Shown: positions 16,788 to 26,263 of the stretch, one piece after another
Position numbering within the stretch: position 1 is the first letter of the stretch
How the letters are laid out: every line of letters begins with the position of its first letter
Source of the DNA: Janthinobacterium sp. GW458P
Lineage (GTDB): Bacteria; Pseudomonadota; Gammaproteobacteria; Burkholderiales; Burkholderiaceae_D
Reading direction: 5' to 3'
Assembly: GCF_002127585.1 (NCBI RefSeq)
Contig: NZ_NEGZ01000034.1
Location: 1 to 46,794 of the forward strand
DNA length: 46,794 nucleotides
Made by a program: the position numbers and the translations under genes
The notes under the pieces: generated by a model
What the model was told of the DNA's origin: nothing
Seen by the model: only the letters and a program-made list of their open reading frames with translations
Database searches by the model: none

Positions 16788-19061
16788 CTAATTACGCTCG
16801 CGCAGGATGCGGTTCACGCCGGCCACGCGGCGCACATTGCGCAGCAGGGCGGCCAGGTGGACCCTGTCCTTGACCTGCACGGTGAAGCGCAGCTGGTCGA
16901 GCACGTTGTCCTTGTCTTCGTCCATGCCCACATAGATGATGTTGGCGTCCGATTCGCCGATTTCGGCGGCCACGCGGGCGAGGATGCCCCGTTCGCTGTT
17001 GATCAAGACCTTGATGCGGCAGTCGAAGCGGCGGTTCAGTTCGGTTCCCCAGCGCACGGCGATCCAGCGGTCCGGTTCCTTGGCGCGCTGGCGCTTGGCT
17101 TGCGAGCAGTCGCTCGTGTGCACGAGCAAGCCCTGGTCGCGGCGCAGCTGGCCGATGATCTGGTCGCCGGGAATCGGCAGACAGCACGGCGCCAGCTGCA
17201 CGGAAACGCCTTCGCTGCCGCAGATGGTGACGGGGTCCAGTTCGCTGCCGCTATTGTGTTCCACCGGCATGCTGGCCGCTTCGCCGCCGATCAGGCCGAA
17301 GATGTGGCGCGCCACCAGGGTGGCCATGCGCTTGCCGATGCCGATGTCCGCGTACAGCTCGTCCATGGAGTTGGCGCTCGATTCGTTGAGCAGGCGTTCC
17401 ACCAGCGGCGCCGGCAGGTCGGCGTCGATATTGAGCGTCTGCAGCGCCTGCGACAGCAGCTGCTGGCCCAGGGCGATCGATTCAGGCAGGTTGATCGTGC
17501 GCAAATGGTGGCGGATGGCCGAGCGGGCCTTGCCGGTGCGCACGAACGACAGCCATGTGGGGCTGGGGCGCGACGAGGAATCGGTGATGATCTCGACGAT
17601 GTCGCCATTGTGCAGTTCGGTGCGCAAGGGCGAGGTTTCGTTGTTGATTTTCACGGCCACGGTCTGGTCGCCGATGCCCGTGTGGATCGAGTAGGCGAAG
17701 TCGATGGCCGTGGCGCCGCGCGGCAGGGCGATGATCTTCGACTTCGGCGTAAACACGTAGACGGAATCGGGGAACAGGTCGACCTTGACGTGCTCGAGGA
17801 ATTCGGCCGAGTCGCCCGTCTGCTGCTGGATGTCGAGCAGGGACTGCAGCCACGCATGCGTGCGCTGCTGCAGGTCGGACGGGTTCGATTCGCCGCTCTT
17901 GTACAGCCAGTGCGCCGCCACGCCCGATTCGGCCGTGCGGTGCATGTCCTGCGTGCGGATCTGGAATTCCACGGGCGTGCCGTAGGGGCCGATGACGGTC
18001 GTGTGCAGCGACTGGTAGCCGTTCAGCTTGCGGATCGCGATGTAATCCTTGAACTTGCCCGGCATGGGCTTGTACAGGCTGTGCAGGGTGCCCAGGGTGA
18101 CGTAGCAGTCGGCAAAGCTGCCCACCACCACGCGGAAGCCGTAGACGTCCAGAACTTGCGAAAACGACAAGTGCTTGCTGCGCATCTTTTTATAGATGTC
18201 GTACAGGGTCTTTTCGCGGCCCGTGACCTCGGCTTCGAGCTCGGCCATGGACAAGGTGCTTTTCACCGCTTCCATGATCTTGTTGACCACTTCGCGCCGG
18301 TTGCCGCGCGCCGCCTTGACGGCTTTCGCCAGGGTGCGGTAGCGCATCGGATACAGGTGCGAGAACGACAGGTCCTGCAGTTCGTGGTAGATGTTGTTCA
18401 GGCCGAGGCGGTGCGCGATCGGCACGTACACTTCCATGGTCTCGCTGGCGATGCGGCGTTTTTTTGCCGCCGTCATGAAGTCCAGCGTGCGCATATTGTG
18501 CAGGCGGTCGGCCAGTTTGATCAGGATCACGCGCACGTCCGACGCCATGGCCAGCAGCATCTTGCGGAAGTTTTCCGCCTGCGCCTCGATCTGGCTCTGG
18601 AATTCGATCTTTTCCAGCTTCGACAGGCCGTCGACCAGGTGCGCCACGGGCGCGCCGAAGCGCTCGATCAATTCTTCCTTCTTGACGTCCTGGTCTTCCA
18701 TCACGTCATGCAGCAAGGCGGCCATGATGGCTTGCGCGTCGAGCTTCCAGTCGGCGCAGATTTCGGCGACGGCGATCGGATGCGAAATATACGGCTCGCC
18801 CGAGCGGCGCATCTGGCCCAGGTGCATTTCGTCGGAGAAGCGGTAGGCTTCCTTGACTTTTTTCAGGTCGGCGGGGGACAGGTATTCGGCCAGCTTGTCG
18901 GCCAGGTGGCTGACGGAGGCCACGCCCAGGGCGGGCGCCGCTGCGGCGCCGCCTGCGGACGTGCCGGCACCGGGCGCGGAAGCGCCCTGCGATTTTGCCG
19001 CCTGGCGCGGGGCCAGGGGCGGCAGTGCTGCGGAAGTCGTGTCGGCTGGGGTCAGACTCAT
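16788..19061 (-). CDS. spoT: Bifunctional (p)ppGpp synthase/hydrolase SpoT/Rel
   Basis: 757 residues with the full RSH domain order. The HD hydrolase domain (about 60-220) has PYISHPIAVAEI, the HD motif in LLHDVMEDQD and IKLADRLHNMRTL. The RelA/SpoT synthetase domain (about 280-400) has YGFRVVVGS, KFKDYIAIRKLNGYQSLHTT. A TGS domain (about 425-490: VYVFTPKSKIIALPRGATAI) and a C-terminal ACT domain (last ~75 residues) follow. The basic KFKD at the synthetase motif (RXKD type, not RelA's EXDD) and the intact HD residues point to the bifunctional SpoT class. The N-terminal 45 residues are Ala/Pro-rich and variable. It is the last gene of gmk-rpoZ-spoT, the order also found in E. coli. Confidence 0.96.
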   Translation of the reverse strand: MSLTPADTTSAALPPLAPRQAAKSQGASAPGAGTSAGGAAAAPALGVASVSHLADKLAEYLSPADLKKVKEAYRFSDEMHLGQMRRSGEPYISHPIAVAEICADWKLDAQAIMAALLHDVMEDQDVKKEELIERFGAPVAHLVDGLSKLEKIEFQSQIEAQAENFRKMLLAMASDVRVILIKLADRLHNMRTLDFMTAAKKRRIASETMEVYVPIAHRLGLNNIYHELQDLSFSHLYPMRYRTLAKAVKAARGNRREVVNKIMEAVKSTLSMAELEAEVTGREKTLYDIYKKMRSKHLSFSQVLDVYGFRVVVGSFADCYVTLGTLHSLYKPMPGKFKDYIAIRKLNGYQSLHTTVIGPYGTPVEFQIRTQDMHRTAESGVAAHWLYKSGESNPSDLQQRTHAWLQSLLDIQQQTGDSAEFLEHVKVDLFPDSVYVFTPKSKIIALPRGATAIDFAYSIHTGIGDQTVAVKINNETSPLRTELHNGDIVEIITDSSSRPSPTWLSFVRTGKARSAIRHHLRTINLPESIALGQQLLSQALQTLNIDADLPAPLVERLLNESSANSMDELYADIGIGKRMATLVARHIFGLIGGEAASMPVEHNSGSELDPVTICGSEGVSVQLAPCCLPIPGDQIIGQLRRDQGLLVHTSDCSQAKRQRAKEPDRWIAVRWGTELNRRFDCRIKVLINSERGILARVAAEIGESDANIIYVGMDEDKDNVLDQLRFTVQVKDRVHLAALLRNVRRVAGVNRILRERN

Positions 19062-19143
19062 AAAACGTCGCGTTGCTTCACAGTGTGAATAAAGGATACG
19101 GTAGAACCAGGGGTCAGCACTGTTCCGGCACGCGGCTTCCCAA

Positions 19144-19347
19144 TTACATCGGGACCTTTTTCAGCATTTCGATGCCGACTTTACCGGCAGCGATTTCACG
19201 CAGTGCGACAACGGTAGGCTTGTCCTTGGCTTCCACCTTTGGCGTGTGGCCTTGCAGCAACTGACGTGCGCGATAGGTCGCAGCCAGGGTCAGCTGGAAA
19301 CGGTTCGGGATCTGCTTCAGGCAATCTTCGATTGTGATACGGGCCAT
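19144..19347 (-). CDS. rpoZ: RNA polymerase omega subunit
   Basis: 67 residues starting [19 protein letters not shown], the classic N-terminus of omega, which clamps the beta-prime subunit during RNA polymerase assembly and forms part of ppGpp site 1. Length is typical for betaproteobacteria. TAGGAG precedes the ATG. It lies 82 nt upstream of spoT and 66 nt downstream of gmk. Confidence 0.97.
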   Translation of the reverse strand: MARITIEDCLKQIPNRFQLTLAATYRARQLLQGHTPKVEAKDKPTVVALREIAAGKVGIEMLKKVPM

Positions 19348-19413
19348 AGTAACTCCTAAAATTTTTGCGTGGTGCTGTGTGAACCGGCGTGCGCGAGGAA
19401 CCTTGGGGAAGGC

Positions 19414-20052
19414 TTATTCCGCGTGCAGGCCCAGCTGGGCGAATAGCGATGCGTTGCGGGCCGCTTGTTGCGCAAACCGGCAACGGGCCGCTCTCACGAT
19501 CGCGCTCAGTTCGGACAAAGCGACCGTAAACTCTTCATTGATAATAACATACTCGAACTCGGGAGCGTGTGCGATTTCGCCGCCCGCCGCCAGCAGGCGG
19601 CGCGTGATCACGTGCGGCTCGTCCTGGCCGCGCTTGTTCAAGCGTTCTTCCAGCGCGTCGATCGACGGCGGCAGGATGAAAATGCCGGCCGCGCGGGGGA
19701 ATTGCTTGCGCACCTGGCGCGCGCCCTGCCAGTCGATTTCCAGCAGGATGTCGGTGCCGGCCAGCATCTGCTGCTCCACCATGATGCGCGACGTGCCGTA
19801 GTAATTGCCATGCACTTCCGCCCATTCCAGGAATTCGCCCTGGTCTGCGCGCGCCACAAAGTCTTCCGCCGTCGTGAAATAGTATTCGCGGCCGTGCTGC
19901 TCGCCCGGGCGGGGGGCGCGCGTGGTGGTCGAGATCGACAACTTGATGCCGGGCTCTTGCGCCAGCAATGCATTGACCAGTGTCGATTTGCCGGCGCCCG
20001 ATGGCGCGGCAACCACGAACAGGCTGCCAGAGAAGGCGGTAGGGTGGCTCAT
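19414..20052 (-). CDS. gmk: Guanylate kinase
   Basis: 212 residues from ATG 20052 ([14 protein letters not shown]), chosen because GGAAAG precedes it and because the longer reading upstream has no family similarity. P-loop APSGAGKST lies near residue 15, then [11 protein letters not shown], the GMP-binding segment [33 protein letters not shown] in the form [10 protein letters not shown], and [14 protein letters not shown]. It phosphorylates GMP to GDP with ATP and is essential for GTP and hence (p)ppGpp supply, which fits its link to spoT. Confidence 0.97.
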   Translation of the reverse strand: MSHPTAFSGSLFVVAAPSGAGKSTLVNALLAQEPGIKLSISTTTRAPRPGEQHGREYYFTTAEDFVARADQGEFLEWAEVHGNYYGTSRIMVEQQMLAGTDILLEIDWQGARQVRKQFPRAAGIFILPPSIDALEERLNKRGQDEPHVITRRLLAAGGEIAHAPEFEYVIINEEFTVALSELSAIVRAARCRFAQQAARNASLFAQLGLHAE

Positions 20053-20274
20053 GCGGATCTTTCCATATGCGTGTGATGGCGGCGTGTGCGCTTGCGCGCG
20101 CGTCGCCCAATTCAGTATTTTACCAAGAGGCAAGGCGGCCAGCCAGTCCAATGATGGCCTGCGCCGCCGCGTGCGGGCCTGCAGCGCATATTTTGCTTGT
20201 TATCTTGCGGAAATAGTTATTTAATTTGGCATGTATTTTTCTCAATAACCATTCTTGACGGACAGGGCGCGCGC

Positions 20275-20685
20275 ATGAAAAATTTCCCGTTTCTCAGTTT
20301 CCCACAGGCCATGCTGTTGCTGCGCGTGGCCATCGCCGTCATGTTCATGGCGCATGCCATCACGCGCATCGCCAATGGCACGATGCCCCGTTTCGCCGGT
20401 TTCCTGGAAGATAAGGGGTTTATCTACGGCATGGCCGTCGTGTGGGCGATTACCGTCGTCGAGATCGTTTGCGGCAGCCTGCTCATCATCGGCATGTACA
20501 CGCGCTGGGCGGCGGCCGGGCTGATGGTCATCTGCCTCGGCGGCATCGCCATCGTGCATGCGGCCAAAGGGTGGTTCGTGGGCGAACATGGCGCCGGCGG
20601 CGTGGAATACAGCATCGTGCTGTTTGTCGCCTGCGTCGTCATCGCCGCCAGCGACCAGGGGCGCGCCGGCACGCGCCTGGCGTAA
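20275..20685 (+). CDS. DoxX-like family membrane protein
   Basis: 136 residues, starting at ATG 20275 (MKNFPFLSFPQAMLL). Four hydrophobic segments (about 14-32, 48-70, 74-92, 108-125) match the four-helix DoxX layout, with RVAIAVMFMAHAITRIANG and FLEDKGF at conserved family positions. DoxX-type proteins are often linked to quinone or thiol redox systems, but the physiological role of this one is unknown. It stands alone between divergent gmk and convergent minus-strand genes. The 222-nt gap upstream is AT-rich and probably carries its promoter. Confidence 0.8.
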   Translation: MKNFPFLSFPQAMLLLRVAIAVMFMAHAITRIANGTMPRFAGFLEDKGFIYGMAVVWAITVVEIVCGSLLIIGMYTRWAAAGLMVICLGGIAIVHAAKGWFVGEHGAGGVEYSIVLFVACVVIAASDQGRAGTRLA

Positions 20686-20700
20686 AACGCGGGCCCTGCC

Positions 20701-21027
20701 TCAGCGGGGCAGCCGGCCCAGGGCGATTTCACCGCTATTGAGAACGATGGACCGACCATTTACATCGGTGCAGTCGCGGTTGCTGATGCGCACGATGGCG
20801 CTGTCGACCGATATTTCGGCGCCCAGGTTGCTGCGCGAGCAGATGCGGTAGGAGGCGGCGTCGGCGCCCGTGTAGATGGCGGCGCCGCGTTCCTTGAGCG
20901 CGAAGCAGCCGGAGGCGCAGCCTTCGATCGCATACGGCGACGGCTGCTGCGCGGTTTGCGCTTGCGCGCCGGCCGCCAGCAGCGCCAGGGTCACGCTGGC
21001 GAGTGTCCAGATGCGTGTTGCCGTCAT
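20701..21027 (-). CDS. Small secreted hypothetical protein
   Basis: 108 residues with a Sec signal peptide (MTATRIWTLASVTLALLAAG, likely cleaved after AQA at about 23). The mature part of about 85 residues has four cysteines (GCASGCF, RICSRS, NRDCTD), possibly two disulfides. No family is recognised. The start lies 3 nt after the yicC stop on the same strand, so it is probably co-transcribed with yicC; no functional link is evident. Confidence 0.7.
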   Translation of the reverse strand: MTATRIWTLASVTLALLAAGAQAQTAQQPSPYAIEGCASGCFALKERGAAIYTGADAASYRICSRSNLGAEISVDSAIVRISNRDCTDVNGRSIVLNSGEIALGRLPR

Positions 21028-21030
21028 GGT

Positions 21031-21936
21031 TTACTCCAGGTTCTGTACCTGTTCGCGCATCTGCTCGATCAGCAGCTTCAAGTCCATCGACGCGTCGGCC
21101 AGTTCCTTCACGGACGCCTTGGCGCCCAGCGTGTTGGCTTCGCGGTTGAGTTCCTGCATCATGAAGTCCAGGCGCTTGCCCACTTGGCCGCCCTTGGTGA
21201 GAATGTGACGCGTTTCGCCCAGGTGGGCCGACAGGCGCGCCAGTTCTTCCGACACGTCGATGCGGATGCCGTACAAGATCACTTCCTGGCGGATGCGCTC
21301 CATGGCGTCCTGGCGCGACAGGGCCGAATTCGAGCCCTGGCTGGCCAGGCCCAGCGCGTCCTGCATGCGTTCGATGGCTTTTTGCTGGAAGGCCGCCACC
21401 ACTTGCGGGATCAGCGGCGTGATGCGCTTGACGATGGCTTCCATCGCCTCGATGCGCGACAGCAGCACCGCTTCGAGCGCCGCGCCTTCGCGCTTGCGGC
21501 TGTCGACGAAGGCGGCCACGGTGCGCTTGGTCAGCGCGCCCACGTCCGCCTGCAACGACTCCTGTCCCACTTGCGCTTCCTCAATGACGCCAGGCCAGCG
21601 CAGCAGTTCGGCCACCGTCATGACGGGGGCGGAGACGAAATGGTGGCTCACTTCCGTTTGCAGGCGCGCCAACTCGGCCAGCAAGGGCAGGTTCAGCGCC
21701 TGCGTGCCGGCGGTGGCGGCCTTGCGGCCAAAGCTCAGGCGGACTTCCACCTTGCCTCGTGTGATGGCGGACATGACGGCGGCGCGCAAGTCAGGCTCCA
21801 GCGCCCGCAAGTCGTCATTGATGCGGAATTGCAGGTCGAGAAAGCGCGAATTGACGCTCTTGATTTCAATTGTCAGCGTGCCTGCAGCACCTTCGCTGGT
21901 GGCAACCGCGTAGCCTGTCATGCTTGAAATGCTCAA
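21031..21936 (-). CDS. yicC: YicC/YloC family endoribonuclease
   Basis: About 301 residues. The N-terminal YicC_N block begins SISSMTGYAVA and has IEIKSVNSRFLDLQFRI. The C-terminal DUF1732 block has RIDVSEELARLSAHL, GGQVGKRLDFMMQELNREAN and TLGAKA. The YicC family includes RNases that act on small RNAs and mRNAs (shown for E. coli YicC/RyhB). Start choice: family proteins begin M-I-x-SMT-x-YA, and the TTG at 21936 (preceded by GGGGA at good spacing) gives exactly that register. GTG at 21969 lacks a ribosome site, and ATG 21921 would remove the conserved first residues. Divergent from rph. Confidence 0.92.
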   Translation of the reverse strand: MSISSMTGYAVATSEGAAGTLTIEIKSVNSRFLDLQFRINDDLRALEPDLRAAVMSAITRGKVEVRLSFGRKAATAGTQALNLPLLAELARLQTEVSHHFVSAPVMTVAELLRWPGVIEEAQVGQESLQADVGALTKRTVAAFVDSRKREGAALEAVLLSRIEAMEAIVKRITPLIPQVVAAFQQKAIERMQDALGLASQGSNSALSRQDAMERIRQEVILYGIRIDVSEELARLSAHLGETRHILTKGGQVGKRLDFMMQELNREANTLGAKASVKELADASMDLKLLIEQMREQVQNLE

Positions 21937-22221
21937 AGGATTCCCCGATTTGGTCTTGTATACAGTCACTTATACACTTAATCAGCCAGCGCAGGCAATA
22001 CCGCCCGCATCGTAAAACAGTGCCAGATCGCATGATGGCCTGAAAATTGCTGAATAGTGTGCGTTTTACGGCATTGTAAAGAAAATTGTGTATGGCGGGG
22101 CAGGATTGTAGGGATCATGTGCGCGGCACTGCCATTGCGCCCTGCGCTGTTGCATGACTGCAAATAGACGGGCACGCGGTGGTAAAATCGCTGCCGCAAC
22201 CCCAATCACACAGGACCTCCC

Positions 22222-22950
22222 ATGACATTTGAATCCCGCCCGAGCGGCCGCGCCGTCGACGCGCTGCGCGCCATCCGCATCACCCGCCAGTACACCAAGC
22301 ATGCCGAAGGCTCGGTGCTGATCGAGTGCGGCGACACCAAGGTCATCTGCACCGCCAGCATCGAAGACAAGGTGCCAGGCTTTCTGAAGGGCAAGGGACA
22401 GGGCTGGCTGACGGCCGAGTACGGCATGCTGCCCCGCTCGACGCATACGCGCATGGACCGTGAAGCGGCGCGCGGCAAGCAATCCGGCCGCACGCAGGAA
22501 ATCCAGCGCCTGATCGGCCGCTCGCTGCGCGCCGCCTTCGACCTGCAAGCCTTCGGCGAGCGCACCTTGCACCTCGATTGCGACGTGATCCAGGCCGACG
22601 GCGGCACGCGCACGGCGTCCATCACGGGCGCCATGGTGGCCGCGTATGACGCGTTTGCCCAGCTGCAGGCGCGCGGCGCCATCGCCGCCATCCCCGTGAA
22701 AAGCTTCGTCGCCGCCATTTCGGTGGGCGTCTACCAGGGCATGCCGGTGCTGGACCTTGACTACGTGGAAGACTCGGGCTGCGACACGGACATGAACGTG
22801 GTGATGACGGAAGCGGGCCACTTCATCGAAGTGCAGGGCACGGCTGAAGGCGCCGCCTTCGACCGCGCCGGCATGAACCGCCTGCTGGACCTGGCGCAGG
22901 GCGGCATCGCCGACCTGATCGCCCTGCAGAAGCAAGCCCTCGGCATTTGA
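22222..22950 (+). CDS. rph: Ribonuclease PH
   Basis: 242 residues, full length. [20 protein letters not shown] at the N-terminus, [65 protein letters not shown] and [18 protein letters not shown] are all RNase PH signatures. The enzyme trims the 3' end of tRNA precursors by phosphorolysis. It heads the plus-strand run rph-rdgB-hemW, an order common in proteobacteria. Confidence 0.97.
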   Translation: MTFESRPSGRAVDALRAIRITRQYTKHAEGSVLIECGDTKVICTASIEDKVPGFLKGKGQGWLTAEYGMLPRSTHTRMDREAARGKQSGRTQEIQRLIGRSLRAAFDLQAFGERTLHLDCDVIQADGGTRTASITGAMVAAYDAFAQLQARGAIAAIPVKSFVAAISVGVYQGMPVLDLDYVEDSGCDTDMNVVMTEAGHFIEVQGTAEGAAFDRAGMNRLLDLAQGGIADLIALQKQALGI

Positions 22951-23112
22951 TCTTTACATAGATTTACGTGTCATTGCCCGCCGCGCCGGGCAAAAAACCC
23001 ACAGCTGCCGCTTTTCGCGGCGGCGGCAGGGCGAGGTGAGGGGCGCGCAAAAGGTTTACAATATCGGCACTTTACGCCGCCGAACGGGTGGCCGTTCAAC
23101 CGGATATTGTCA

Positions 23113-23697
23113 ATGACCCAAGCCCTGATCCTCGCATCAAACAACGCCGGCAAGCTCAAGGAATTCAACGAGCTGCTCTCGACCATCGGTTTTTCCGTGC
23201 ACGCCCAGGGCGAGTACGACGTCCCGGAAAGCGACGAACCGTTCCACACCTTCGTCGAAAACGCCCTGCAAAAGGCGCGCCACGCGTCTCGCCTGACGGG
23301 CTTGCCGGCCCTGGCCGACGATTCCGGCGTGTGCGTCAATGCGCTCGGCGGCGCGCCCGGCGTGTACTCGGCCCGCTATGCGGGCGAGCCGAAGTCGGAT
23401 GCCGCCAACAGCGCCAAGCTGATCGCCGACCTGGAAGCGCATGCCGACAAGTCCGCGTACTACTACTGCGTGCTGGTGTACGTGCGCCATGCGGACGACC
23501 CGCAGCCGGTGATCGCCGACGGCCGCTGGAATGGCGAGATGATCGCCTTGCCGCGCGGCAACGGCGGCTTCGGCTACGATCCGCATTTCTATATTCCCGC
23601 GCTGGGCAAGTGCGCGGCCGAACTGACGTCCGACGAAAAGAACGCGCTGTCGCACCGTGGCCAGGCCCTGCGCGCGCTGGTGGAAAAGCTGCGATGA
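23113..23697 (+). CDS. rdgB: XTP/dITP diphosphatase (RdgB/HAM1)
   Basis: 194 residues from ATG 23113 (MTQALILASNNAGKLKEF). The SNNAGK motif binds the nucleotide phosphates. ALADDSGVCVNALGGAPGVYSARY holds the catalytic Asp, GGFGYDP is the base-recognition loop, and the C-terminus has KNALSHRGQAL. The enzyme removes non-canonical purine nucleotides (ITP, dITP, XTP) from the pool. The stop overlaps the hemW start by ATGA. Confidence 0.97.
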   Translation: MTQALILASNNAGKLKEFNELLSTIGFSVHAQGEYDVPESDEPFHTFVENALQKARHASRLTGLPALADDSGVCVNALGGAPGVYSARYAGEPKSDAANSAKLIADLEAHADKSAYYYCVLVYVRHADDPQPVIADGRWNGEMIALPRGNGGFGYDPHFYIPALGKCAAELTSDEKNALSHRGQALRALVEKLR

Positions 23698-24962
23698 TCC
23701 CGATCAAACTGGTGGGCGCCAAATCTGCAGCCAAGCCCGGCGCCGCCCCGGCGCCGCAGGAAGGCATTTCCGGCGCGGCCGGGGCAGCCCTGAAATACCT
23801 GCAGCCGGGCGCGCTGAACCTGACGGCCCTGCCACCGCTGTCGCTGTACATTCACTTTCCGTGGTGCGTGAAAAAATGCCCGTATTGCGACTTCAATTCG
23901 CACGAAGTGCGCAGCGACTTGCCGGAAGCCGAATACCTGGCGGCCCTGCGGCTGGACCTGGAAATGGCGCTGCCGCTGATCTGGGGCCGCAAGATCCACA
24001 CCATCTTCATCGGCGGCGGCACGCCGAGCCTGATGTCGGCGGCGGGGCTGGACCGGCTGATGTCGGACGTGCGCACCCTGCTGCCACTGGAACCCGATTG
24101 CGAAATCACCATGGAGGCCAATCCGGGCACCTTCGAGGCCGAGAAATTCAAGTCCTACCGGGCCAGCGGCATCAACCGCCTGTCGATCGGCATCCAGAGC
24201 TTCAATGGGCGCCATCTGCAGGCGCTGGGGCGCATCCATGACGACAACGAGGCGCGCCGCGCGGTGGAGATCGCGCACGCCAACTTCGACAATTTCAACC
24301 TCGACCTGATGTACGCGCTGCCCACGCAGACCCTGGACGAGGCGCAGCAGGACCTGGAAACGGCGCTGTCGTTCGCGCCGCCGCACCTGTCGCTGTACCA
24401 CCTGACCCTGGAGCCCAATACGCTGTTCGCCAAGTATCCGCCGGTGCTGCCGGACGACGACGAGAGCGCCGACATCGCCGACATGGTGGCTGCGCGCGCG
24501 ACGCAGGCGGGCTACGGCCGCTACGAAGTGTCGGCCTACGCGCAGCCGGGCCGCCAGGCGCGCCACAACCGCAATTACTGGGAGTTTGGCGACTATATCG
24601 GCATCGGCGCGGGCGCGCATTCGAAAATCTCGTTTCCGCACCGCGTGCTGCGCCAGGCCCGCTACAAGCAGCCGCGCGCCTACATGGACGCGGTATTGGC
24701 CGGCAATCCCGTGCAGGAAGAGCGCGAGCTGGCGCGCGAGGAAATGGGCTTCGAGTTCATGCTTAACACGCTGCGCCTGACGCAGGGTTTTTCGCCCAAC
24801 CTGTTCGCCGAGCGCACGGGGCTGGCCATCAACGCCATCGACAAGCCGCTCGACGCGGCCGAAGCCAAGGGCCTGCTGTACCGCGACCACCAGCTCATCC
24901 GCCCGACGGAACGGGGACTGTGCTTCCTGAACGACCTGCAGCAGATGTTCCTGGAAGATTAA
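23694..24962 (+). CDS. hemW: Radical SAM protein HemW (heme chaperone, HemN-like)
   Basis: 422 residues. After an Ala/Pro/Gly-rich N-terminal extension of about 45-50 residues comes YIHFPWCVKKCPYCDFNSH, the CxxxCxxC cluster of radical SAM enzymes, then IFIGGGTPSL, EITMEANPGTFE, GINRLSIGIQSFN and NRNYWEFGDYIGIGAGAHSK. These are HemW/HemN features; HemW proteins bind heme and were long annotated as oxygen-independent coproporphyrinogen oxidase. The extension is longer than in E. coli HemW but is supported by the ATGA overlap with rdgB, and alternative internal starts are not obvious. It ends in a 4-base convergent overlap with the next gene. Confidence 0.94.
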   Translation: MIPIKLVGAKSAAKPGAAPAPQEGISGAAGAALKYLQPGALNLTALPPLSLYIHFPWCVKKCPYCDFNSHEVRSDLPEAEYLAALRLDLEMALPLIWGRKIHTIFIGGGTPSLMSAAGLDRLMSDVRTLLPLEPDCEITMEANPGTFEAEKFKSYRASGINRLSIGIQSFNGRHLQALGRIHDDNEARRAVEIAHANFDNFNLDLMYALPTQTLDEAQQDLETALSFAPPHLSLYHLTLEPNTLFAKYPPVLPDDDESADIADMVAARATQAGYGRYEVSAYAQPGRQARHNRNYWEFGDYIGIGAGAHSKISFPHRVLRQARYKQPRAYMDAVLAGNPVQEERELAREEMGFEFMLNTLRLTQGFSPNLFAERTGLAINAIDKPLDAAEAKGLLYRDHQLIRPTERGLCFLNDLQQMFLED

Positions 24963-26134
24963 TGCGTGGCGGCGCGCAGCCGCTGCAGCTTGGCCGCATA
25001 TAGCGAGTGGTCGCTGCGCGTGGTGCTGTTATCCATGGCCAGCTGCAGCTGCTGGCCCGCCTGCGCCAGCTGGCCCATGCGCGCATAGGCTTGCGCCAGC
25101 CAGAAGTGGAATTCGTGGTAGTACGGATCGCGCGCGATTTCGCGCTTGAACAAGCGCACCGCTTCCTGGTAGTCGGCGTTTTTCATGGCCAGCTGGCCCA
25201 GACTGAAGAAGTGAAAAGGCGGCTCCGGCTGCAGTGCCAGCAGTTTGCGCCGCATGACTTGCGCTTCGTCCGCGCGTCCCAAACTGTCGAGCGCCTGTGC
25301 CATGTTCGATAGCAGCACGGTGTTCGAAGGCGAACGTTCCAGCGCATAGGCCAGCGTACGGCGGGCAGGTTCCAGGTCGCCGTGGCGCAGCTGGATGATG
25401 CCCAGTGTGTTCAAGGCGCCGGCAAAGGCGGGGTCTTGCACGATGGCGGCACGGGCAAACCAGTACGCCTGAACGAGGTCGCCAGCGGCCATGTTTTCGG
25501 CGGCGCGGTTGTTGAGGTACATCGCCAGGATGGTTTCCTCGCTGATCGTGCGCGTGCGCTGGCCTGTCAGATCCTGGGGCGGCAGGAAGTCGATCAGCAG
25601 TTCCGTGTCGACGTCATAATTGCCGCTTTCCTGGGCTATTCGGCGGCCCAGCACCAGGTTGACATGGCCGGCGACAAAGTACATGTCGCCGCTGCGGCTC
25701 CAGCTGTCTTCGCCCAGCACCGTCTGATAGCGTACCTCCAGCCCCATTTCCTTGGCCAGTGCGGCCGTCATCAGCACCAGCGACAGGCAGTTTCCGCTGC
25801 GCTCATCGAAGGTCTGCGCCGCCGTGCGCGTCATGGCCGCATCGTATTCCAGCTGCAGGCCGGCCTTGTTGTACAGCGCGTTGGCGAGTGCGCGGCGCGG
25901 ATTCTTGCCGCGCGCCTCGCGCGCGATGTCGATGCGCACATAGCGTTGCATGGCCTCGCTGACGGCAAATGCCTGCTGCGGCTCGACCGGCGTGGCGGGA
26001 GGGGCAAAGCTGGTGTCGTTGAACAGGTCGGGCGGCGGCGGCGGGGAGGGCGCGGTGGCGCAGGCGGCCAGGGCCGTGCACAGCAGCAGGGGGAAAAGGA
26101 GGCGCAGACGCAATTGCTCTCTGATGCGTATCAT
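24959..26134 (-). CDS. TPR-repeat lipoprotein
   Basis: 391 residues from ATG 26134 (GGGAG upstream). The first 25 residues form a lipoprotein signal (LLFPLLLCTALAACATAP, lipobox LAAC). Residues 60-190 resemble a transglutaminase-like fold: DERSGNCLSLVLMTAALAKE, then GHVNLVL, with Cys and His in the expected order. Residues 230-391 are TPR repeats (FAGALNTLGIIQLRHGDLEP; FFSLGQLAMKNADYQEAVRL). It is probably an outer-membrane-associated periplasmic scaffold; substrate and role are unknown. Its stop overlaps that of hemW. Confidence 0.85.
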   Translation of the reverse strand: MIRIREQLRLRLLFPLLLCTALAACATAPSPPPPPDLFNDTSFAPPATPVEPQQAFAVSEAMQRYVRIDIAREARGKNPRRALANALYNKAGLQLEYDAAMTRTAAQTFDERSGNCLSLVLMTAALAKEMGLEVRYQTVLGEDSWSRSGDMYFVAGHVNLVLGRRIAQESGNYDVDTELLIDFLPPQDLTGQRTRTISEETILAMYLNNRAAENMAAGDLVQAYWFARAAIVQDPAFAGALNTLGIIQLRHGDLEPARRTLAYALERSPSNTVLLSNMAQALDSLGRADEAQVMRRKLLALQPEPPFHFFSLGQLAMKNADYQEAVRLFKREIARDPYYHEFHFWLAQAYARMGQLAQAGQQLQLAMDNSTTRSDHSLYAAKLQRLRAATH

Positions 26135-26263
26135 GTTCGTGCTCCCGCAGAACGATGCAAGGCGCCCTTGTCCAGCGGCCGGTGGCGCGCCATCCCACCT
26201 GAAACAAGTATCCGCGCGCGCCACGCCGCTGTCAAACTCTTTCAAGCGGCGGCGTTGCGCGCC

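Noticed and set aside
16776-19088. A 770-codon open frame on the plus strand opposite spoT.
   Set aside because: It mirrors spoT almost exactly, is His/Gln/Arg/Ala-rich and has no recognisable domain. Antisense open frames of this kind are normal opposite GC-rich genes.
22973-23045. GC-rich inverted sequences between rph and rdgB as a terminator.
   Set aside because: Only short, interrupted stems and no T run following; rph-rdgB-hemW could equally be one transcript.
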